A DNA stretch of 64,000 nt from contig CAWAND010000010.1 in NCBI GenBank assembly GCA_963783335.1, positions 1,798,001-1,862,000 on the forward strand, written 5' to 3'. Numbering within the stretch: the first letter of the stretch is position 1; each line of letters begins with the position of its first letter. Positions 24,884 through 30,788 of the stretch are shown piece after piece. The stretch comes from CAWAND01 sp963783335 (lineage in GTDB: Bacteria; Chloroflexota; Anaerolineae; Anaerolineales; E44-bin32). The position numbers and the translations under genes are program-made. The notes beneath the pieces were generated by a model. It saw only the letters and a list, made by a program, of their open reading frames with translations, ran no database searches and was not told the DNA's origin.

Positions 24884-25044
24884 AGAGTGCTTGGGACCAA
24901 TCGTGGGGTGGAGCGAACTGCGGCTGGCCAGCGCTGGTATTGATTATGGGGGTCGATTTCGTGCAAGATGAAGGGAGGAATGTGGCCGCCGATGAGACCC
25001 ATCTGGTGCGGAGCGGCCGAGAATTCATCCATGGGAGACCAACC

Positions 25045-25521
25045 ATGAACAGCCTGATGGAGAACACGTATCCCGTATTTCGGATGTACCTGGATTTGCG
25101 GAAGCAGTTGATGGAGATCCTCGAGGATAACGACCTTGCTCTCCATCCGGCGGGGGCGAATGCGCCGTTGGGAGATCTTTGCCGGGAGCTGGGGGAGGTG
25201 GAGATGGGCTACATCGACTCCTTTCGGACGTTCAAGTTGGACCTGGCTTCGGTGGCATCGACGCGGGAAGGCACCGACAGCGTGGCTGAGCTGCAGAAGT
25301 GGTTCATCGACCTGGACGAGGAGCTTGAAGCGGCCGTCAGCGGTCTGACGGAGGAGGATCTGGCCAACCAACAGGTTGACCGCGGAGGGTGGAGTGTATC
25401 ACCGGCCATGCAATTGGAAATCTACAAAGAAGCTCTGCTCATCTTTTGCGGCAAAGTGAGCGTCTACCTAAAAGCCATGGGAAAAGAGCTGCCGGAGCAA
25501 TGGCAGGATTGGATTGGGTAG
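25045..25521 (+). CDS. DinB-superfamily-like helical protein
   Basis: A 158-aa all-alpha protein with the general length and helix pattern of DinB/YfiT-type four-helix bundles. The metal-binding His triad of the family is not evident, so the assignment is tentative. ATG at 25045 is used because it opens the compact domain MENTYPVFRMYLDLR; the frame is open much further up but through a regulatory region. The gene is the last intact chromosomal gene before the integron. Confidence 0.6.
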   Translation: MNSLMENTYPVFRMYLDLRKQLMEILEDNDLALHPAGANAPLGDLCRELGEVEMGYIDSFRTFKLDLASVASTREGTDSVAELQKWFIDLDEELEAAVSGLTEEDLANQQVDRGGWSVSPAMQLEIYKEALLIFCGKVSVYLKAMGKELPEQWQDWIG

Positions 25522-25531
25522 CCAGGGCCGG

Positions 25532-25666
25532 CATGCCGCTGAACGCCTGGCGGAGGCGTTGACCTTGGCGACAAGTGATGATGATATGCGGGCGCGGGCA
25601 TCTCAATTGGAAGAGAAGATACGGGCCGAGCAGGGCGTGGACAGGGCGGTGGAGATCGTCCTGTGA
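25532..25666 (+). pseudogene. C-terminal relic of a UDP-glycosyltransferase-like gene
   Basis: An open frame from 25532 to a TGA at 25664-25666 encodes HAAERLAEALTLATSDD, then MRARASQLEEKIRAEQGV and a final DRAVEIVL. This is the typical last helix pair of GT1/MGT-family glycosyltransferases. There is no start and nothing of the catalytic domain. It sits right after the DinB-like stop and 29 bases before the integrase end, so integron-related rearrangement may have removed the rest. Confidence 0.55.
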
Positions 25667-25694
25667 TATCTGTCCGATGGATCCGCCGGATAGA

Positions 25695-26669
25695 TCAAGC
25701 TTGCTCTCGGTCCAGGGGACTTTGGACGGCGAGTGGACCGCGATTGAGGACATGTGTGTAGATCATGGTCGTCGACACGTGCCGATGGCCGAGAAGGTCC
25801 TGCACGGTTCGGATGTCGTAGCCGTTTTCGAGCATGTGCGTGGCGAAAGAGTGGCGCAAAGTGTGCGGCGTGACGTGTTTGTCAATCTGGGCCAACCCGG
25901 CTGATCGCCGGATAGCTTTGCGAAGGCCCGACCGGCTCAGATGGTGGCGCCGGATTTCACCGGTGCGCGGATCAGGGGAGAGCTGTCGAGAGGGGAAGAC
26001 CCACTGCCAGATCCAAGCGCGCTGAGCTTGGGGGTATTTGCGTTCCAGGGCGAAGGGCAGATGAACGGCGCCGAAGCCTTCCTTGAGGTCCTTCTCGTGG
26101 ATGCGCTTGGCGCGCATGAGCTGGTCTTCGAGGCGAGGCCTGAGACTATCGGGTAGCAATGTAAGGCGGTCCTTGGCGCCCTTCCCATCGCGGACCACGA
26201 TTTGGGATTGGGCGAAATCGACGTCCTTGACGCGCAGCCGGACGCATTCGGTGATGCGCAGCCCACTGCCGTACAGCAGTTGGGCCATCAATTGATAGGT
26301 ACCGGTGAGGCAGGCGAGCAGCGATTGGATCTCGTTCTTGGAGAGGACGGTGGGCAGGTGCCTGGGGCGCTGTGCGCGAACGGACTGCAGGTCAAAATCC
26401 AGAGGCTTGAACAGGACGTGTTTGTAGAAGAAGGCGATGGCATTGAGCGCCTGGTTCTGGGTAGCGGCGGCGACGTCTTTTTCCACGGCGAGGAAGGTCA
26501 GGAAAGCTTCTATCTCTGATTGGCCGAGCTGGGCGGGGTGGCGCTTCTTGTGGAAAAGGATATAGCGTCGGACCCAATTGACGTAGGCGCGTTCGGTGCT
26601 GAGAGCGTAGTGCTTACGTTGGAGGACATGGCGAAGGCGATCGAGGAGCTTGGGTTGGGACCGGGCCAT
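25695..26669 (-). CDS. intI: Integron integrase (tyrosine recombinase)
   Basis: A 324-aa tyrosine recombinase. With ATG at 26669 (AGGGGGTG upstream) the catalytic set is R138 (GSGLRITE), K163, H269 and R272 (HTLRHSF), H295 (LLGH), and Y304 (MIYTHVLNRG). The extra patch that separates IntI from XerCD is present at about 194-244: GAVHLPFALERKYPQA, WIWQWVFPS, DPRTGEIRRHH. It recombines single-stranded folded attC with attI or attC. All active residues are intact, so it is probably functional. The frame continues upstream to a GTG at 26720 across sequence that holds GTTAGC, but those 17 codons are not family-like. Confidence 0.97.
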   Translation of the reverse strand: MARSQPKLLDRLRHVLQRKHYALSTERAYVNWVRRYILFHKKRHPAQLGQSEIEAFLTFLAVEKDVAAATQNQALNAIAFFYKHVLFKPLDFDLQSVRAQRPRHLPTVLSKNEIQSLLACLTGTYQLMAQLLYGSGLRITECVRLRVKDVDFAQSQIVVRDGKGAKDRLTLLPDSLRPRLEDQLMRAKRIHEKDLKEGFGAVHLPFALERKYPQAQRAWIWQWVFPSRQLSPDPRTGEIRRHHLSRSGLRKAIRRSAGLAQIDKHVTPHTLRHSFATHMLENGYDIRTVQDLLGHRHVSTTMIYTHVLNRGPLAVQSPLDREQA

Positions 26670-26719
26670 GAGGCACCCCCTGCTTGTCAGGCCGGTGGAA
26701 CGCGTGTATTCTGCTAACA

Positions 26720-26878
26720 CCTAGGGGGACTCTCTTCCGGATACCCCCCTGCATACGACATGATAGAACTTCTCGGCCGCTTTTTCCAGTCGGGGCGCGC
26801 CTATCAGGAAAGACCCCCGGATAATATCCCCCGCGAGGGGGATGAGGGGCGGGCGACAAAGATAAGAACATGTTAGGC
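26720..26878 (+). other. Candidate attI and integron leader
   Basis: The region between intI and the first cassette. GTTAGGC at 26872-26878 fits G^TTRRRY and would be the crossover; the first cassette then runs from 26873 to its attC. A 7-bp perfect stem ATCCCCC/GGGGGAT with a GCGA tetraloop (26826-26843) stands 29 bases before it. No convincing -35/-10 for a cassette promoter is visible on the plus strand. Confidence 0.65.
26826..26843 (+). promoter_or_regulatory. GNRA-capped hairpin in the integron leader
   Basis: ATCCCCC (26826-26832), loop GCGA, GGGGGAT (26837-26843). A GNRA tetraloop on a perfect stem suggests an RNA structure in the cassette leader or a weak attenuator. No T-run follows. 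Confidence 0.5.
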
Positions 26879-26899
26879 CGCTTCGTTGGATGAGGGAGA

Positions 26900-27438
26900 A
26901 TGAAACCTCAATGGGGAAAGGGCGTCAGGCTGGGGGGGCTCTTCGGTTTCGTCATTGCCGTCCTCGGGAGCATCATCTCCATCTCCAACGTGCTAGTCGG
27001 CTGGCAAACACTCCCCCCTCTGCCCGAAAAAGCCGTTCACATTGTTGTCGTATCGATGTTTGTCCAGGCAGTGGAAACCCTAGATGGCAGGATATTTGCC
27101 TATCGTAATCCTGACTGGCAACAGCTGAACAGCTTGGCGGACCTTCCCAAGCACCCACCTTCCGAACCCAGCAAGTGCGATTTTAGTGGAGACGCACTTC
27201 GGCTCGCTCCGGGCCGACCTCCCGACTTGCAAGAGTGCACCTACGTGACGGAACCATTACTCGAATTTCTTTCCAGACCTACGTCGCAATAGATGGAGAT
27301 GGCAATGTCTTCCTAAGATCCACCCGGCGGGATTTTGGGGAAGCATGCTTCGCCATACCAATTACTCTAGTGGCTTGTGTTTTAGGCGCAATCCTGGGTG
27401 CCGCGGCAGACAAGTTGGCGGCTCTCAGGGGGCGATGA
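26900..27438 (+). pseudogene. Two-helix membrane protein of cassette 1, frameshifted
   Basis: The first cassette. A frame from 26900 encodes an N-terminal helix (GGLFGFVIAVLGSIISISNV) and an outside segment up to about residue 115; at about 27240-27250 the coding sense passes to the next frame, which gives RDGTITRISFQTYVAIDGDG, a second helix (CFAIPITLVACVLGAILGAA) and a basic end. One missing or extra base would restore a protein of about 175 aa. No family recognised. The stop lies 5 bases before the attC. Confidence 0.55.
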
Positions 27439-27442
27439 GCGG

Positions 27443-27564
27443 GCTAACATCTCGCTGGATGGGACCGGGGATGCGGGGCGAATTTGGCGAGATTGTTGTA
27501 TGCTCAGGACGGGTCGGAGGCGAGATGTGAGTGGCCCCGGCCCATCAGCTCGGAGGCGTTAGAG
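27443..27564 (+). repeat. attC 1
   Basis: R'' GGCTAAC, R' GTTAGAG. Arms are CTCGCTGGATGGGACCGGGG and CCCCGGCCCATCAGCTCGG; the 5' change to GATGGG is matched by CCCATC in the 3' arm, a compensating change that supports the hairpin. Confidence 0.93.
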
Positions 27565-27601
27565 CGCCCGTCGATCCTCCATTTGTAAGGGGGTGCGTCA
27601 A

Positions 27602-28588
27602 GTGAAGAAGGAACAGAGTATCCGCAAAGCTTTTGGCTTCCTCACGAAACATGCCTCATCGGGGGACACATTCACTGAGGCTGAGCTGGCAAAGGCGTCC
27701 GGCTGGACCAAGACGAACACATCCACGAACCTGTCCAAACGCCTTAGCGACGTCGTAGAGAAGACCAAGGGTGGGCTGCGAGCCAAACCCGAGATCCTGC
27801 GTGTTCGCTATGAGGACTTTCAGAACCTGTTCCGCCAAAAGCAACGACTCTTTACAAACTACCTCTTCGTTACCACGCCGGAAGTTCTGATATACGAGTT
27901 CTTCATGCCGCTTGCCCGCGAGGATCGACTTAGGGAGGCACTCGACAACCTCTTCTTTCTCGACACTGTTCGCCAGCGTTTTCTCGAGATTGGGGCCAAT
28001 TCCATTCGGAAAGAACTACACATCGAGTTGAATGTGTCTGACCAGGATGTCCTAAACCTCGTAGTTGAATATGTGGAGGAAGTGATTTCAGGTTACTCAA
28101 TGTATCTAGTCAACGGTAGGTTCCGTACGTCGGAGTTAGCCACTAGGGCAGCCGTCGCCTCCAGAGCGCCCTCAGCTGGCCCATATCTTACCGATGAGAC
28201 GACAGCTGTCGTGCGGTTCATCCTGCCTGTGGTAGTTGAGCCGGAAAGTGCGCAAATGACTCTGTTCCCCACAGCCAAGATGGCCAGTGAGCCCTCGGCG
28301 AGGGCTGAGCAGATCAGGTGGCTCTTTCTCAATATCTTCGCGGAGGCTGTCACCAGAGTGGTTCGCAATGAAGACGAGATCTGGCTAGTCGAATCGGGTA
28401 TGCGGAGCGCGCTATACAGATGGGTGCGGAAGGCCGATTTTCTGACTATTCGAGAGATTCCGTGCGCTCTAACATCTCGCTGGATCGGACCGGGGATGCT
28501 GGGCGAGTTTGGCGTGATTGTTGTATGCTCAGGACGGGTCGGGGGCAAGGCGGAGCGTGACCCCGGCCGATCAGCTCGAGGGCGTTAG
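27602..28588 (+). CDS. Unknown cassette protein with N-terminal winged helix; frame runs through attC 2
   Basis: A protein of about 328 aa (start GTG 27602, or upstream 27593). Residues 1-60 look like a winged helix (FTEAELAKASGWTKTNTSTNL). The rest (YEDFQNLFRQKQRLFTNYLFVTTPE and so on) matches no family I know. There is no stop before the attC: the frame goes through the whole site, adds about 40 residues ending in PGRSARGR, and stops at the TAG inside the R' box GTTAG. The natural end may have been lost, or attC supplies a tail. Its neighbours are defence-like cassettes, but no function is claimed. Confidence 0.65.
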   Translation: MKKEQSIRKAFGFLTKHASSGDTFTEAELAKASGWTKTNTSTNLSKRLSDVVEKTKGGLRAKPEILRVRYEDFQNLFRQKQRLFTNYLFVTTPEVLIYEFFMPLAREDRLREALDNLFFLDTVRQRFLEIGANSIRKELHIELNVSDQDVLNLVVEYVEEVISGYSMYLVNGRFRTSELATRAAVASRAPSAGPYLTDETTAVVRFILPVVVEPESAQMTLFPTAKMASEPSARAEQIRWLFLNIFAEAVTRVVRNEDEIWLVESGMRSALYRWVRKADFLTIREIPCALTSRWIGPGMLGEFGVIVVCSGRVGGKAERDPGRSARGR

Positions 28589-28590
28589 AT
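28468..28590 (+). repeat. attC 2
   Basis: R'' CTCTAAC (from 28467) agrees with the cassette start TTAGAG. The whole site is in frame with the preceding gene and provides its stop codon. Confidence 0.95.
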
Positions 28591-28612
28591 CGCCTTGAGG
28601 GGAGGTTCTAGA

Positions 28613-29194
28613 ATGGCAAAGCGTATCTATTTTGGTTTCCACTATCAGGACGTAATCGATTTTCGTGCCAACGTTGTCAGAAACCACTGGATGACAAAGC
28701 CCGACAGGGAAGAGGCGGGGTACTTTGACGCATCCATTTGGGAGTCCGCCCGTCGACAAGGCGACGTTGCCCTCAAGCGCCTGATAAACTCCGCCCTAGA
28801 GGGCACCTCAAACACCTGTGTTCTGATCGGCTCAGACACATACCTGAGGCCGTGGGTACGGTATGAGATCCTGAAGAGCTTCCGGAGGGGAAACCACCTA
28901 TTCGGGGTCCACATAAACTCAATCAAATCCAAGGCAGGCACAACCAAGCCTAAGGGGCCAAACCCTCTACAGTATGTCGGGCTCACGTTCTCCGCTGACG
29001 GGCGAACCGCAACGTTGTGGGAGAGGAACGGCGATGATTGGACAGAGTACACGAAAATTGATGGCACCGCGAACTACTCCGTCCAAGTGTCCCAAGAATA
29101 CAGAGGCAATGGCTACAACCTTGGCCAGTGGTACAAAACCTATGATTGGGTTTCAGATGACGGCTACAACAACTTCGCGACTTGGACAAGCTGA
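28613..29194 (+). CDS. thsB: ThsB-like TIR-domain protein (Thoeris sensor type)
   Basis: A 193-aa protein of the DUF1863/TIR-like family to which Thoeris ThsB belongs. The start MAKRIYFGFHYQDVIDFRAN, then NHWMTKPDREEAGYFDAS, GTSNTCVLIGSDTYLRPWVR and a late YKTYDWVSDDGYNNF are strongly conserved in that family. The Glu in WVRYEI is residue 85, the position of the catalytic Glu in characterised ThsB. ThsB proteins sense phage and make a NAD-derived signal that triggers an effector. ATG at 28613 follows GGGGAGG. The stop overlaps the start of a membrane-protein gene, which is then the natural candidate effector. No ThsA gene is nearby. Confidence 0.88.
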   Translation: MAKRIYFGFHYQDVIDFRANVVRNHWMTKPDREEAGYFDASIWESARRQGDVALKRLINSALEGTSNTCVLIGSDTYLRPWVRYEILKSFRRGNHLFGVHINSIKSKAGTTKPKGPNPLQYVGLTFSADGRTATLWERNGDDWTEYTKIDGTANYSVQVSQEYRGNGYNLGQWYKTYDWVSDDGYNNFATWTS

Positions 29195-29679
29195 TGGCAG
29201 CACAGCATGAACAGCTCACCGAGCATTCACCCTCGGTACAAGCTCACCTGTCAATCCTCCAGTCCATAATCCAGCGAATGGCGTCCAATAGCTCCTCTTC
29301 AAAAGCCTGGTGCATCACAATCGTCTCCGCCGTCCTGGTCATCTCAAGCCAGAGAGACAACCCCAACTTTGCATTTATCGCCTTTTTTCCAGCCGTACTA
29401 TTCCTCGCACTCGATGCCTACTACCTTGGTCTCGAGAGGGCGTTCAGAGACACATATAACAAGTTCGTTCGCAAGCTTCACACCGGCGACGCTCGCGCCT
29501 CTGACCTTTATGATGTGAGTCCACCAGCAAAATCATTCTCCCATATTGTCGGGGCAGTCACGTCCTTTTCAATCTGGGGGTTCTACCTGTCTGTCCTCCT
29601 CCTTGTCATGATTGCGCGGTTCGTCATCTTCCAAGAGCCCACCCAGCCAATATCGCCGCTTACGACCCCGATCCCGTGA
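29194..29679 (+). CDS. Small membrane protein coupled to the TIR gene, candidate effector
   Basis: A 161-aa protein translated from an ATG that shares bases with the TIR stop (TGATG), so the two are translationally coupled in one cassette. Three hydrophobic segments: about 38-54 (AWCITIVSAVLVISSQ), 60-79 (AFIAFFPAVLFLALDAYYLG) and 130-152 (IWGFYLSVLLLVMIARFVIF). A cytoplasmic stretch with LERAFRDTYNKFVRKLHTGD lies between. No enzyme domain is visible. Membrane effectors activated by TIR-derived signals are known; this pairing suggests membrane disruption on infection, which is inference. Confidence 0.75.
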   Translation: MAAQHEQLTEHSPSVQAHLSILQSIIQRMASNSSSSKAWCITIVSAVLVISSQRDNPNFAFIAFFPAVLFLALDAYYLGLERAFRDTYNKFVRKLHTGDARASDLYDVSPPAKSFSHIVGAVTSFSIWGFYLSVLLLVMIARFVIFQEPTQPISPLTTPIP

Positions 29680-29839
29680 TGATTTCACTGTGAGCGACTC
29701 AGTGTCGACTTTCTCAGACAGTCGAACACCGGCAAGAGGACAACCCAATTCCGCATTCGGAGAATCCAACCATATACCCCGGGTACCGGCGAAGATTGCA
29801 TGATACAAGACACAAGCCTCAGCTAAGATACTCCGGCGA

Positions 29840-29963
29840 TCTAACATCTCGCTCGATGGGACCGGGGATGCGGGGCGATTTTGGTGTTGGCGTTGTATGA
29901 TCGGGCTGGGCTTGGGGAAGATGAGTTGAGTAACCCCGGCCCATCAGCTCGGAGGCGTTAGAT
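29840..29963 (+). repeat. attC 3
   Basis: R'' ATCTAAC, R' GTTAGAT. Inner loop diverges from the common form (GTTGGCGTTGTATGATCGGG). Cassette of 1.38 kb with two coupled genes. Confidence 0.93.
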
Positions 29964-29972
29964 GCCCCTTCT

Positions 29973-30015
29973 TTGAATTGACCCACTCTTCTGGTACAAT
30001 CTATTCGTATTACGA
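29973..30015 (+). promoter_or_regulatory. Promoter and operator of the VapBC-like cassette
   Basis: TTGAAT (29973-29978), 16 bases, then an extended -10 TGGTACAAT (TACAAT 29995-30000). Directly after it TCGTA-T-TACGA (30005-30015) is a perfect inverted repeat, placed where a VapB-type antitoxin would bind. The cassette therefore has its own regulated promoter. Confidence 0.7.
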
Positions 30016-30039
30016 TATGCAGATCGAAGGAGATGTCGT

Positions 30040-30246
30040 ATGGAGCGAGCAACAGTCTCCACTAAGTATCAGGTTGTCATCCCCAAGAAGGTTCGGGAAG
30101 AGCTTGGCATCAAGCCTGGGCAGAAGGTCCATGTCATCCCCTACGAGGGGCGAATTGAGCTTATCCCCGTTGAGAAGATGCGAAAGGGCCGGGGATTCCT
30201 TGATGGCATGGACACGACCGTCGAGCGTGAGCCCGATAGGGTATGA
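30040..30246 (+). CDS. vapB: AbrB/MazE-like antitoxin (VapB type)
   Basis: A 68-aa protein with a swapped-hairpin AbrB DNA-binding domain: TVSTKYQVVIPKKVREELGI at 5-24, then KPGQKVHVIPYEGRIELIPV. The last 20 residues would wrap the toxin. AAGGAG at 30026 gives good initiation. It overlaps the toxin gene by 4 bases. Such pairs stabilise cassette arrays in chromosomal integrons. Confidence 0.9.
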   Translation: MERATVSTKYQVVIPKKVREELGIKPGQKVHVIPYEGRIELIPVEKMRKGRGFLDGMDTTVEREPDRV

Positions 30247-30620
30247 ACGTCGTCGACTCATCTGGCTGGCTTGAGTACTTCGCGGCCGGACCGAACGCTG
30301 CCTTCTTTGAAGATGCGATCGAGGCAACCGGCGATCTGATAGTTCCGACCGTGAGCGTCTACGAAGTTTTTAAGAAGATTCTGCTTGAGCGCGGTGAGAC
30401 CGAGGCACTGCGGGCCATTGGCTTCATGCAGCTCGGCACAGTCATTGATCTGACCAGCTCAATCGCCTTGAGCGCAGCGAAGATCTCGGTCGAGCTGAAG
30501 ATCCCGATGGCCAACAGTATCATGCTGGCAACTGCCAGAGAGTTCGGCGCCGTGCCGTGGACTCAGGACATCGACTTCAAAGGGTTGGGGGGTGTGGAAT
30601 ACGTAGGCAAGAAGGAGTAG
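30243..30620 (+). CDS. vapC: PIN-domain toxin (VapC type), one catalytic Asp replaced
   Basis: A 125-aa PIN-domain RNase. Acidic positions are D5 (VVDSSGW), E41 (VYEVFK) and D109/D111 (WTQDIDF). The fourth, normally Asp in the IPMADSIILA motif, is N91 here (IPMANSIML). The change may weaken or abolish the nuclease while keeping antitoxin binding. Active VapC cleaves tRNA or rRNA. The gene is read after its antitoxin with a 4-base overlap. Confidence 0.88.
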   Translation: MNVVDSSGWLEYFAAGPNAAFFEDAIEATGDLIVPTVSVYEVFKKILLERGETEALRAIGFMQLGTVIDLTSSIALSAAKISVELKIPMANSIMLATAREFGAVPWTQDIDFKGLGGVEYVGKKE

Positions 30621-30627
30621 GCGGGCA

Positions 30628-30750
30628 TCTAACATCTCGCTGGATCGGACCGGGGATGCTGGGCGAGTTTGGTGTGATTGGTGTATGCTCAGGATGGCTC
30701 GGGGGCAAGGCGGTGAATGGCCCCGGCCGATCAGCTCGAGGGCGTTAGGA
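30628..30750 (+). repeat. attC 4
   Basis: R'' ATCTAAC agrees with the VapBC cassette start TTAGAT; R' GTTAGGA. Loop has GTGTGATTGGTGTATGCTC, one base from the common form. Confidence 0.95.
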
Positions 30751-30788
30751 GGCTCGGTAAGTTTGATCTTTTCGGGGGAAAAGAGCGC

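Noticed and set aside
1..25694. Biosynthetic gene cluster around the SARP-type regulator
   Set aside because: No polyketide, peptide or terpene synthase is present; the regulator sits among housekeeping genes.
29612..29803. Small plus-strand frame after the TIR/membrane pair
   Set aside because: Overlaps the end of the membrane-protein gene in another frame, no ribosome site, no homology; about 155 bases before attC 3 remain unexplained.
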